A stretch of 64,000 nt of DNA from an uncultured Eubacteriales bacterium. Its GTDB lineage: Bacteria > Bacillota > Clostridia > Christensenellales > Aristaeellaceae. The stretch spans positions 87,439 to 151,438 of the forward strand of contig UQNN01000008.1 of assembly GCA_900542445.1 (NCBI GenBank). Reading direction: 5' to 3'. Both the position numbers and the translations under genes were made by a program. Below are positions 16,381 to 24,615 of this stretch, piece after piece (position 1 is the first letter of the stretch; each line of letters begins with the position of its first letter). The notes beneath the pieces were generated by a model. That model saw only the letters and a list, made by a program, of their open reading frames with translations, had not been told where the DNA came from and made no database searches.

Positions 16381-17265
16381 TTATTGCTTTCCCGCCTTCA
16401 TTTCCCCATAGGTATACAGCATCAGCCCGACAATAACCGTCAGGCCGCCGACGAGCAGCGGAAACGTCACCTGCTCATGGAACAGCACCAGCGCCCAAAC
16501 CGCCGCGCCGATGGGTTCGGCCAGCAGCGCGAAGGAGACCACGTCCGCGCTGACAAAGCCGAGCAGATAGGTCATCAGCGCGTGGCCGCCGAGCGTGCAG
16601 GCGACCGCCAGCACGACAATGCCGTACAGCGATTCCCCCGTCACCCGCAATCCGCCCGCAAGCGGCGAAATCAGCAGCAGAAACAGCGCCGTCACGCCAT
16701 AAACAAACGTCATGAAGCCCAGCGCAGGCAGATTGCGCCGCGCCGCGCGCCCCGTCAGCCAATGCCCCGCGATAAACGCCGCGCCGATGAGCGCCAGCGC
16801 GTCGCCAAACAGGCTGCCGTGTTCCGTGCCCATGGAGAGCAGGCCGATGGCTGCCGCGCCGATCACCGCAACGATTGCGCCCGGCACGGCTTCGCGCTTG
16901 ATCGGTTCATGCAGCAGCACGCCGGAAAGCGCCGCGACAAAGAGCGGCTGGGTGCAGACCAGCGCCGTGGAAACAAAGGTCGAAGCAAAACTGAGCGAAG
17001 TCATCCAGCAGGTATAATGCAGCGCGAGCAGCAATCCTGCCGTGCAGGCCAGCACGACCTGCTTTTTCGGCGCGTGAACGACGGCCTGCAATTCGCCGCT
17101 TTTGAGCGCGGGAATCAGCAGCAGCGCAAAGCTGAGCGCCATGCGCCCAAAGGCGATCATCACCGGCGACGCGCCGCAGGACAGCGACCATTTAACCATC
17201 GGGCCGGAAACGCTCACGCCCGCCACGGCAAGCGCCACAAGGAGCGCTTTCTTTTGATTGTTCAT
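16381..17265 (-). CDS. EamA/DMT-family permease
   Basis: A 294-residue membrane protein with ten predicted helices in two EamA repeats of about 140 residues. Typical signs: GPMVKWSL, TSLSFASTFVSTALVCTQPLFVA at the end of repeat one, and FVSADVVSFALLAEPIGAAVWA in repeat two. A drug/metabolite transporter, substrate unknown. Start MNNQKK is preceded by AAGGAGAACG. Confidence 0.9.
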   Translation of the reverse strand: MNNQKKALLVALAVAGVSVSGPMVKWSLSCGASPVMIAFGRMALSFALLLIPALKSGELQAVVHAPKKQVVLACTAGLLLALHYTCWMTSLSFASTFVSTALVCTQPLFVAALSGVLLHEPIKREAVPGAIVAVIGAAAIGLLSMGTEHGSLFGDALALIGAAFIAGHWLTGRAARRNLPALGFMTFVYGVTALFLLLISPLAGGLRVTGESLYGIVVLAVACTLGGHALMTYLLGFVSADVVSFALLAEPIGAAVWALVLFHEQVTFPLLVGGLTVIVGLMLYTYGEMKAGKQ

Positions 17266-17277
17266 CGTTCTCCTTTT

Positions 17278-17400
17278 TGGAGTCTTGCCCCAACTCCCAC
17301 CGAGAATCCGGAACTTCGCGCGCCGTGTCCCGCACAGCGCGCGTTCATTCCGTTTCTTGGATTTCCTTCCTTACTTATTTGCTTCGCGATAAATGAAAAC
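17278..17400. repeat. Intergenic repeat, family A with insert
   Basis: GAGTCTTGCCCCAACTCCCA, a GCGCGC-GTGTCCCGCACAGC insert, TTTCTTGGATTTCC and the hairpin TTTGCTTCGCGATAAAT. The remaining 17401-17597 shows only the weak inverted repeat CTGTCCTGCTTTCC/CGTGACAG and no gene. Confidence 0.55.
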
Positions 17401-17597
17401 GGCCAACGCGCTTTGCGATTCCATTGCAGGGGCGCATCGCGCGTCCGCATACCATGCGCTTTTTTCAATAAAGAAGACTGTCCTGCTTTCCGCGTGACAG
17501 CCTCCCTTTATCTTCATTCGGCCCTTTTCAGCCGCACGTGCGAAACCTTTGCGTGCCTGCAAACTGCGGCAGATATGCCCGCGGCCTCAGATCGCAA

Positions 17598-20168
17598 TTA
17601 TTCTTCAGTCTCTTCCGGCTGATTTTCGGAATTCTCTCCGCCGAGGTCCATGTCCAGCGAGTTTTCTTCCGTCGGCTCCATGGTTTCGCCGTCGGCTTCG
17701 GACGCTTCTTCCTCGTCTTCGTCGCGCTCGGTGGCGGTGACGCAGACGATGTGGCTGCCTTCCTCCACACGCATGACGCGCACGCCTTGAGACACGCGGC
17801 CGATGGTGGAGATATCGCTGACCGGCATGCGGATGATCGTGCCGTCGTCGGTGATGAGCATGATATCCTCATCCTCATGCACAAGCAGCTGCGCGGCCAT
17901 CAGTCCGGTTCTCTCCGTCAGGCGCATGGCCATGATGCCCTTGCCGCCGCGGCTCTGCACGCGGAACTCGGAAACGTCGGTGCGCTTGCCGTAACCCTTC
18001 TGGGTGATGGCGAGCACCTGCTTGTCTTCCTCGATGCGCGCAACAGAGATGACCTCGTCGTTTTCCGACAGATCGAAGCTCTTGACGCCCATGGAGTTGC
18101 GGCCCATCGCGCGGATATCCGTCTCCTTGAAACGAATAGCCTGACCCTGGCGCGTCGCCAGCATCAACTCGTCGTCGTCGCCCGTCAGCTCCACGCCGAT
18201 CAGCTCGTCGTCCTCGCGCAGCACGATGGCAATCAGACCCGCTTTGCGCAGATTGGCAAACTCATCCAGCGCAGTCTTTTTAATCAGACCGAAGCGCGTC
18301 GCCATCGTCAGATACTTGCCCTCGCTCTGTCTGGGTAGCGGAATCATCGCCGTGACCTTCTCGCCGCCGATCAGCTGGAGCAGGTTGACGATCGCCGTGC
18401 CGCGCGCGGTGCGGCCCGCCTCCGGGATTTCATAGCCCTTGAGGCTGTACACACGTCCCCGGTTGGTGAAGAACATGATTTCATCGTGCGTAGAGGTGAC
18501 AAGCAGCTGCTCGGCATAATCCTCCTCGCGCGTGGTCATGCCCATAATCCCCTTGCCGCCGCGGTTCTGGCTGCGATACGTCGTGCGCGGAATGCGCTTG
18601 ACATAGCCGAAGTGCGTCAGCGTCACAACCACGCTGTCCTCCTGAATGAGGTCTTCGGGATCGATTTCGCCGTCCATCACGCTGATCTGCGTGCGGCGCT
18701 CGTCGGCGTATTTCGCCTTGATGGCCAGAATCTCCTCGCGGATGATCCCCAGCACCATCTTTTCGTCGGCCAGCACGGCGCGCAGATAGGCGATGGTCTT
18801 TTCCAGCTCGGCATATTCTTCCTGCAAACGCTCGCGTTCCAAACCCGTCAAACGGGCCAGGCGCATATCCAGAATGGCCTGCGCCTGCTTGTCGGACAGG
18901 GCAAAGCGCTCCATGAGCTGCACCTTCGCCTCCGCCGTGTTCGGGCTGTTGCGGATGATGCGGACGATCTCGTCGATGTTATCCAGCGCGATGAGCAAGC
19001 CTTCCAAAATATGGGCGCGTGCCTCGGCCTTATCGAGGTCGTAGCGCGTGCGGCGCACGATCACGTCCTTCTGGTGTTCCAGATAGTGGTAGAGCATCTG
19101 GTGCAGCGAAAGCACCTTCGGCTCGCCATCCACCAGCGCCAGCATGATCGCGCCGAAAGCTTCCTGCATCTGCGTGTGCTTGTACAGGTAGTTGAGCACG
19201 ACGGCGGAATTCACGTCGCGTTTGAGTTCGATGACGATGCGCATGCCCTCGCGGTCGCTCTCGTCGCGGATATCGCTGATGCCTTCAAGACGCTTGTCAT
19301 GCACCAGCTCGGCGATCTTCGCGACCAGCACGGACTTATTGACCATGTACGGGATTTCCGTCACGACGATGCGCTGACGGCCGTTCGGCATCGGCTCGAC
19401 TTCCGTTTTGGCGCGCGTGACGATACGGCCGCGGCCGGTGGAATACGTGTCGTAAATGCCCTTGCGGCCGAGGATGATACCGCCGGTCGGGAAATCCGGG
19501 CCTTTGATGCACTCCATCAGCTCCTGCGTGGTCACATCCGGGTTGTCGATCATCTTAACCACGCCGTCGATGACCTCGCCGAGGTTATGCGGCGGAATAT
19601 TCGTCGCCATGCCGACCGCAATGCCGGAAGAGCCGTTGACCAGCAGATTCGGGAAGCGGCTGGGCAGCACGTTCGGCTGCATCAGCGTTTCGTCGAAGTT
19701 CGGGGAGAAATCGACGGTCTCTTTATCGATATCCGCCAGCATCTCCATGTTGATTTTGCTCATGCGCGCTTCGGTATAACGCATGGCCGCCGCGCCGTCG
19801 CCGTCCACCGAGCCAAAGTTACCCTGGCCGTCCACCAGCGGATAGCGGGTTGCAAAATCCTGACCCAGGCGCACCAGCGCGCCATACACAGAGGAGTCGC
19901 CGTGCGGGTGATATTTACCCAGAACGTCGCCGACGATACGCGCGCACTTACGATACGGCTTATCCGGCGTGACACCGAGTTCGTGCATCGCGTACAGAAT
20001 GCGGCGATGCACCGGCTTGAGGCCGTCGCGCACATCCGGCAGCGCGCGGGTGATGATAACCGCCATTGCGTAGGAGATGAACGATTTCTTCATCTCGTGC
20101 TCAAGGTCAATCGGGCGGATGCGCTCAAGGTCGGTTGTATTGCCGGGGAGATTATCCTTAAAATCCAA
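17598..20168 (-). CDS. gyrA: DNA gyrase subunit A
   Basis: An 856-residue subunit of the type II topoisomerase that introduces negative supercoils. N-terminal HPHGDSSVYGALVRLGQDF (quinolone-resistance region), AAMRYTE with the catalytic tyrosine near residue 125, and a C-terminal six-bladed DNA-wrapping domain with GyrA-box variants SQNRGGKG and QSRGGKG, which identifies gyrA rather than parC. An acidic tail ends the protein. The residue matching E. coli Asp87 is glycine. It follows gyrB, with a repeat in between. Confidence 0.97.
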   Translation of the reverse strand: MDFKDNLPGNTTDLERIRPIDLEHEMKKSFISYAMAVIITRALPDVRDGLKPVHRRILYAMHELGVTPDKPYRKCARIVGDVLGKYHPHGDSSVYGALVRLGQDFATRYPLVDGQGNFGSVDGDGAAAMRYTEARMSKINMEMLADIDKETVDFSPNFDETLMQPNVLPSRFPNLLVNGSSGIAVGMATNIPPHNLGEVIDGVVKMIDNPDVTTQELMECIKGPDFPTGGIILGRKGIYDTYSTGRGRIVTRAKTEVEPMPNGRQRIVVTEIPYMVNKSVLVAKIAELVHDKRLEGISDIRDESDREGMRIVIELKRDVNSAVVLNYLYKHTQMQEAFGAIMLALVDGEPKVLSLHQMLYHYLEHQKDVIVRRTRYDLDKAEARAHILEGLLIALDNIDEIVRIIRNSPNTAEAKVQLMERFALSDKQAQAILDMRLARLTGLERERLQEEYAELEKTIAYLRAVLADEKMVLGIIREEILAIKAKYADERRTQISVMDGEIDPEDLIQEDSVVVTLTHFGYVKRIPRTTYRSQNRGGKGIMGMTTREEDYAEQLLVTSTHDEIMFFTNRGRVYSLKGYEIPEAGRTARGTAIVNLLQLIGGEKVTAMIPLPRQSEGKYLTMATRFGLIKKTALDEFANLRKAGLIAIVLREDDELIGVELTGDDDELMLATRQGQAIRFKETDIRAMGRNSMGVKSFDLSENDEVISVARIEEDKQVLAITQKGYGKRTDVSEFRVQSRGGKGIMAMRLTERTGLMAAQLLVHEDEDIMLITDDGTIIRMPVSDISTIGRVSQGVRVMRVEEGSHIVCVTATERDEDEEEASEADGETMEPTEENSLDMDLGGENSENQPEETEE

Positions 20169-20184
20169 CTTATTTTCCCCTTTC

Positions 20185-20358
20185 TCAGGAACGTTTTGGG
20201 GGAACGTTGGGGCTCTGCCCCAAACCCCGCCAAGAACCTGATGTTCTTGGATTTCCCTCTCTCATTGATCGCTTCGCGATAAATGGGAAAGATTCTTTTT
20301 TATGTTTTAAGGCTCCCTCTCAGAGGGAGCTGTCGAGCGAAGCGAGACTGAAGGAGTT
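20185..20358. repeat. Intergenic repeats between gyrB and gyrA (families A and C)
   Basis: GTTGGGGCTCTGCCCCAAAC, AAGAACCTGATGTTCTT, hairpin CATTGATCGCTTCGCGATAA, then CTCCCTCTCAGAGGGAG and GAAGCGAGACTGAAGGAGTT. The last piece reaches the gyrB stop codon. Any gyrBA transcript would carry it. Confidence 0.8.
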
Positions 20359-22327
20359 AAATATCCAAATCCAGCACCAGTTTGCTGTTCTGCTCGATAA
20401 ATTCGCGGCGCGGCTCCACCTTTTCGCCCATCAGCAGGCTCATGATTTCGTCGGCGGCAATCGCGTCCTCGACGGAAACGCGCAGCATGGTGCGGGTCTC
20501 CGGGTTCATGGTCGTCGTCCAGAGCTGTTCGGCGCTCATTTCGCCAAGGCCCTTGTAGCGCTGCACATCCGGCTTCTTTTCGCGGCCGATTTCGGTCATC
20601 ACCTTGTCGAGTTCCGCGTCGGAATAGCAGTAGCGCTCCATCTTCTGATACGTCACCTTGTACAGCGGCGGCTGGGCGGCGTAAACGTGCCCCTGCTCGA
20701 TGAGCGGGCGCATGTAGCGGTAGAAGAACGTCAGCATCAGAATGCGGATGTGGCTGCCGTCCACGTCGGCATCCGTCATGCAGACGATGCGGTCATAGCG
20801 CAGCTTCTTGATATCAAAATCGTCGCCCACGCCGCAGCCGAACGCCGTAATCATCGCCTTGATTTCGTCGTTGGCCAGCACGCGGTCAAGGCGCGTCTTT
20901 TCGACGTTCAAAATCTTGCCGCGCAGCGGCAGAATCGCCTGGAAGTGGCGGTCGCGGCCCATCTTCGCGCTGCCGCCTGCGGAATCGCCCTCGACGAGGA
21001 AGATTTCGCACTTGCTGGGGTCGCGCTCGGAGCAGTCCGCCAGCTTGCCCGGCAGGCTCGCGCTTTCCAGCACCGTCTTGCGGCGGGTCAGGTCGCGCGC
21101 CTTGCGCGCCGCCTCGCGCGCGCGGGAAGCGGCCAGACAGCGATCCAGAATCAGCTTGGCGACCTGCGGGTTCTCTTCCAGATAATCGCTCAGCTGCTTG
21201 CCCACCAGCGAATTGACGATGGTGCGCACCTCGCTGTTGCCCAGCTTGGATTTGGTCTGACTCTCAAACTGCGGATCTTCCAGCTTGACGGAGACGATCG
21301 CCGCCAGGCCCTCGCGCGTATCCTCGCCGGAGAGATTCGCGTCGTTGGCTTTGAGGATGTTGTGCTTGCGGCCATAGTCGTTGATGACGCGGGTCAGCGC
21401 CATGTTGAAACCTGCAAGATGCGTGCCGCCGTCCGGCGTATGGATGTTGTTGACGAACGCAAAGATATTCTCGGAATAGGTGTCGTTGTACTGCATCGCC
21501 ACCTCGACGCTTGTCGTGCCGACAAGGCCGCTGATGTAGATCGGTTCCGGGAAGAGCACCTCTTTGTTCTTGTTGATGAACTTGACGAACTCGCTGATGC
21601 CGCCCTCATAGTGGAAGACGTTCTCCTTCGCCTCTTCCGGGCGCTCGTCGCGGAAGACGATGCGGATGCCGCGGTTGAGGAAGGCCATCTCGCGGAAGCG
21701 GGTTTTGAGCGTGTCGTATTGGAAATCGCCCGTCTCAAAGATTCCCTCAGGATCGCTCTCGTCCTTCACATCCGGCCAGAAGCGGATCGTCGTGCCGGTG
21801 CGGTCGGTCTCGCCGATGACCTTGAGATCATAGAGCACCTTGCCGCGCTCATATTCCTGCTGATAGATCTTGCCATCCTGATAGACGTTGACCTGCAAGT
21901 GTTTGGACAGCGCGTTCACGACCGACGCGCCGACGCCATGCAGGCCGCCGGAGACCTTGTATCCTCCACCGCCGAACTTGCCGCCCGCATGCAGAATCGT
22001 CAGGCAGACCTCGACTGCCGGGCGGCCGATCTTCGGATGAATGCCGACCGGGAAGCCGCGTCCGTTGTCCCGCACGGAGCAGGAGCCGTCCTTATGCAGC
22101 GTGATGATGATTTCGTTGCAGAAGCCCGCCAACGCTTCGTCCACCGCGTTATCCACGATCTCGTAGACCAGATGGTGCAATCCGCGCTCGTCCGTCGAGC
22201 CGATATACATGCCCGGTCTCTTGCGCACGGCCTCAAGCCCTTCGAGCACCTGAATCTGGTTCTCGTCATACGTGCCATCCGGCCGTTCAAGCTGATCGAG
22301 CTGCTGCTGAATGTCTTGGTTTTCCAT
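20357..22327 (-). CDS. gyrB: DNA gyrase subunit B
   Basis: A 656-residue ATPase subunit. GHKL ATP site: EIVDNAVDEALAG, RDNGRGFPVGIHP, GGKFGGGGYKVSGGLHGVG. The TOPRIM part shows LVEGDSAGGSAKMGRDR and DADVDGSHIR, then YKGLGEM and the C-terminal RREFIEQN. Length and RREFIE end are those of gyrB. Located between remB (upstream) and gyrA (downstream). Confidence 0.97.
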   Translation of the reverse strand: MENQDIQQQLDQLERPDGTYDENQIQVLEGLEAVRKRPGMYIGSTDERGLHHLVYEIVDNAVDEALAGFCNEIIITLHKDGSCSVRDNGRGFPVGIHPKIGRPAVEVCLTILHAGGKFGGGGYKVSGGLHGVGASVVNALSKHLQVNVYQDGKIYQQEYERGKVLYDLKVIGETDRTGTTIRFWPDVKDESDPEGIFETGDFQYDTLKTRFREMAFLNRGIRIVFRDERPEEAKENVFHYEGGISEFVKFINKNKEVLFPEPIYISGLVGTTSVEVAMQYNDTYSENIFAFVNNIHTPDGGTHLAGFNMALTRVINDYGRKHNILKANDANLSGEDTREGLAAIVSVKLEDPQFESQTKSKLGNSEVRTIVNSLVGKQLSDYLEENPQVAKLILDRCLAASRAREAARKARDLTRRKTVLESASLPGKLADCSERDPSKCEIFLVEGDSAGGSAKMGRDRHFQAILPLRGKILNVEKTRLDRVLANDEIKAMITAFGCGVGDDFDIKKLRYDRIVCMTDADVDGSHIRILMLTFFYRYMRPLIEQGHVYAAQPPLYKVTYQKMERYCYSDAELDKVMTEIGREKKPDVQRYKGLGEMSAEQLWTTTMNPETRTMLRVSVEDAIAADEIMSLLMGEKVEPRREFIEQNSKLVLDLDI

Positions 22328-22351
22328 TTATTCTCCTCGTTTCTTCGGCCT

Positions 22352-22681
22352 TCAAAGTTCGGGCTGCCCGTCTTCCTGCGCCGCCGTCCAAAACGGCTCG
22401 GCAGCCGGATAGGCGCGCTCATGCGCGCGCTGCGCAAGCGTCACCGTGGATATGGGCGACAGATACACGCGCGCGTTTTCCGTCATGCCGCCCGCGCGCC
22501 TCGCGCCCGCGCAGATCACCGCGCTTTTGGCGGTGATGCCCTGCCGGGCGAGAATGCGGTTCTGGCGGCGGATTTCCGCAAGCATCGCCCCGGTGACGGG
22601 GCTTTGGCTCTGGGTCAAATCAATGATGGCCACAATGTCGGCGCTGTGCACGCTGACGTCATCGCCCAAATGAAGAATCAT
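22352..22681 (-). CDS. remB: Extracellular matrix regulator RemB (DUF370)
   Basis: A 109-residue protein starting MILHLGDDVSVHSADIV after GGGAGG; matches the DUF370 family, whose members RemA/RemB regulate biofilm matrix genes in Bacillus. The place just upstream of gyrB is the conserved location of remB. The C-terminal extension beyond residue about 85 is not conserved. Confidence 0.85.
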   Translation of the reverse strand: MILHLGDDVSVHSADIVAIIDLTQSQSPVTGAMLAEIRRQNRILARQGITAKSAVICAGARRAGGMTENARVYLSPISTVTLAQRAHERAYPAAEPFWTAAQEDGQPEL

Positions 22682-22727
22682 TTCTGCCTCCCGCGCGTGC
22701 GCAGTCCGCACATTTTATTTCTATTAT

Positions 22728-22756
22728 ATTATACCAAATTCGTCCCCTTTTTTCAA
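22728..22756 (-). promoter_or_regulatory. Promoter of remB-gyrB-gyrA
   Basis: TTGAAA (22751-22756), 17-bp spacer, TATAAT (22728-22733) on the minus strand. Confidence 0.75.
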
Positions 22757-22801
22757 ACCTTGACACGCTCTTTTTTGCACGTTTTTCGCCAAAATTGCAC
22801 A

Positions 22802-22835
22802 CAAAAAAAGGCACCGTTATTCGGTGCCTTTTTTG
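22802..22835 (-). terminator. Terminator of the Tat-exported C_GCAxxG gene
   Basis: AAAAAGGCACCG-AATA-CGGTGCCTTTTTTT on the minus strand, directly after the stop codon. Confidence 0.85.
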
Positions 22836-22841
22836 AATCGC

Positions 22842-23771
22842 TTACTTCACCTGGGAAAGCGCGTCCTTCACGGCCGCAATCAGCGCTTCGGAAGTCTTGG
22901 TCGCGCCCGCAACCACGTCCACATCCGCGCTCTGCGCCTCGATGATGGCCGCCGGAATCTGCTCGAACGCCGGGTCAGAGATGCCGCTGGTCTCGTTGTG
23001 GCTGAGCACGTCAATCTTGGCGATCTTGTCGCCGTCCATCGTGACCTTGACCTTCACGTCGCCGCCGATGTCGCTCACGCCCGTGCCGATGTATTCGTTG
23101 TCGCCGAGCGCGACTTCTTCCTTCGGCTCTTCCGCCGGAGCTTCCTCAAAGCCGAAGTGGATGTTCAGCAACTCGACCGCCTTCGCCGCAGTCTCGCCCG
23201 TGACAGCCGCGCAGCGCGCCAAACGGCCCGGATCGCTCATCTCATAGCCTGTCGCCTTCATGTAGTTCCCGACGGAAACCGCGCACTCAATCGCGCCCGA
23301 AACCGTGGTGACGGATTCCATCTCCGGCTGATAGGTCGGGAACGCGTGTTCCTTGTACCAGGCATAAAGCTGGTCGCGCAGCTCGCGGGCTTCCTTCGCC
23401 TCGCAGAACAGGCCGAACACCGCGCACGCGCCGCCCAAGGAGCCGCAAAGCGTGCCCGCGCCATATCCACCCGCGCCGTCCGCAAACATGCGCGCGTTCA
23501 GCTGGTTATACGGATAGCCGTATTCATCAGCCAACAGTTCTACAATCGCCGCTACGGCGCCTGCGCAGCAGCCGCCGTGGGAATAGAAGCACTCATAGCC
23601 ATGCTTGAGAACCGCTTCCTTGTCCATCTTCTTGTAAGCCCACGGCCAGGCAGGCGCCTCCGCGCCCTCAGCCAGCGCCGGCAGCATCGCCGGAACGGTG
23701 CTCAGCGCTGCCGCGCCCAGCATGCCCTTACCGGCCAGTTTCAAAAACTCACGACGGGAAGTCTGTTTCAT
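22842..23771 (-). CDS. Tat-exported C_GCAxxG_C_C and FMN-binding fusion protein
   Basis: A 309-residue protein starting MKQTSRREFLKLAGKG: a twin-arginine signal ending ALA near residue 34, so it is exported folded. Residues about 50-195 hold the cysteine pattern SHGGCCAGAVAAIV and LCGSLGGACAVFGL of the C_GCAxxG_C_C family, thought to be redox-active. After an acidic linker (EEAPAEEPKEE) comes an FMN-binding domain (residues about 220-305) ending VDVVAGATKTSEAL, a flavinylation motif for ApbE. I infer an extracytoplasmic electron-transfer role. No apbE is present in the window. Confidence 0.85.
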   Translation of the reverse strand: MKQTSRREFLKLAGKGMLGAAALSTVPAMLPALAEGAEAPAWPWAYKKMDKEAVLKHGYECFYSHGGCCAGAVAAIVELLADEYGYPYNQLNARMFADGAGGYGAGTLCGSLGGACAVFGLFCEAKEARELRDQLYAWYKEHAFPTYQPEMESVTTVSGAIECAVSVGNYMKATGYEMSDPGRLARCAAVTGETAAKAVELLNIHFGFEEAPAEEPKEEVALGDNEYIGTGVSDIGGDVKVKVTMDGDKIAKIDVLSHNETSGISDPAFEQIPAAIIEAQSADVDVVAGATKTSEALIAAVKDALSQVK

Positions 23772-23833
23772 TTTGATATTCCTCCTGTGTTTTTTCCTGT
23801 TTCTTTCAGCGTTTGACGCACGCTTTTGATAGT

Positions 23834-23862
23834 ATTTTAACACTTTTATCCATTTCGGACAA
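23834..23862 (-). promoter_or_regulatory. Promoter of the Tat-exported redox gene
   Basis: TTGTCC (23857-23862), 17-bp spacer, TAAAAT (23834-23839) on the minus strand. Confidence 0.5.
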
Positions 23863-23885
23863 GGTTCTTCTCCGTCTTTATGCAA

Positions 23886-23925
23886 AAATTAACCCTAATT
23901 CCCGACAGAGAATAGGGTTAATGCT
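23886..23925 (-). terminator. Terminator after nrdG
   Basis: ATTAACCCTA and TTAGGGTTAAT pair on the minus strand, followed by TTTTTG. Confidence 0.8.
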
Positions 23926-23947
23926 GTTATTCCTCTTTTAATTAGGT

Positions 23948-24454
23948 TCACCATTCCGGCGGCACGTAGAGCCGGATTTCCCCCGCCGCCAACGTCGCAG
24001 GTACGTCGATGAGCCGCTGGTTTTTACTGCCGCAGTAGAGCAGGTCAAGCGAGCGCTCGTGCGAAAGGAATGGGCCGTCCACCAGCACGTCGAGCACGGA
24101 AAGCAGCTTCATTCTGTCGGCGCGGTTCTCTTTCAGCAGGTTCTCCAGCGTGAAGCCCGTGTAACACCAGACGTTCATGCCCTTTTCCTTCGCCGCTTTG
24201 GCGATAAGATACAGCGGTTCGGGCTGCATCATCGGTTCGCCGCCGGAGAGCGTCAGCCCACGCACCAGCGGGTTTTGACCCAGATGCGCAATCACGTCAT
24301 CCGTCTGAGCGATATGCCCGCCGCCAAAATCATGCGTCTGCGGGTTGTGGCAGCCGGGGCAGTTGTGCGGGCAGCCCTGAACGAACACCGTGAACCGATA
24401 CCCCGGCCCATCGACGATGGATTCGGGTTCAAGTCCCGCCAAACGAATTTCCAT
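23948..24454 (-). CDS. nrdG: Anaerobic ribonucleotide reductase activating protein
   Basis: A 168-residue radical-SAM activase that installs the glycyl radical in NrdD. Start MEIRLAGLEPES. The cluster motif QGCPHNCPGCHNP (CxxxCxxC) at about residues 27-39 and the SAM-binding LSGGEPM are intact. It follows nrdD on the same strand, separated by a family-A repeat of about 140 bases. Confidence 0.93.
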   Translation of the reverse strand: MEIRLAGLEPESIVDGPGYRFTVFVQGCPHNCPGCHNPQTHDFGGGHIAQTDDVIAHLGQNPLVRGLTLSGGEPMMQPEPLYLIAKAAKEKGMNVWCYTGFTLENLLKENRADRMKLLSVLDVLVDGPFLSHERSLDLLYCGSKNQRLIDVPATLAAGEIRLYVPPEW

Positions 24455-24469
24455 AGTTCCTCCAAAATA

Positions 24470-24612
24470 CGATTGAGGCTCCGCCTCAAACTCCGGCAGG
24501 AACCTGAGGTTCCTGCACCTCCCGCCTTCATGGATTGCATCGCAATCCATGTGGAGAGGGTGCAGGGAAATGATTTCCCTGCTGGGGTTTGGGGCAAAAC
24601 CCCAACGTAACC
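24470..24612. repeat. Two family-A repeat halves between nrdD and nrdG
   Basis: GAGGCTCCGCCTC, CAGGAACCTGAGGTTCCTG, hairpin ATGGATTGCATCGCAATCCA, then CAGGGAAATGATTTCCCTG and GGGGTTTGGGGCAAAACCCC. Symmetric arrangement of two blocks around one hairpin. Confidence 0.8.
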
Positions 24613-24615
24613 CCT

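Noticed and set aside
17598..22760. Replication origin near remB-gyrB-gyrA
   Set aside because: In many Firmicutes these genes are near oriC, but dnaA, dnaN and recF are absent and no cluster of DnaA boxes (TTATCCACA) was seen.
20207..22945. Very long open frame on the plus strand opposite gyrB
   Set aside because: It is antisense to an intact gyrB with conserved motifs; such frames arise from GC-rich codon bias. Its product is rich in His, Arg and Ala and has no ribosome binding site. The same holds for long frames opposite nrdD (24589-26997), nadE (49701-51647) and gyrA (18486-20282).
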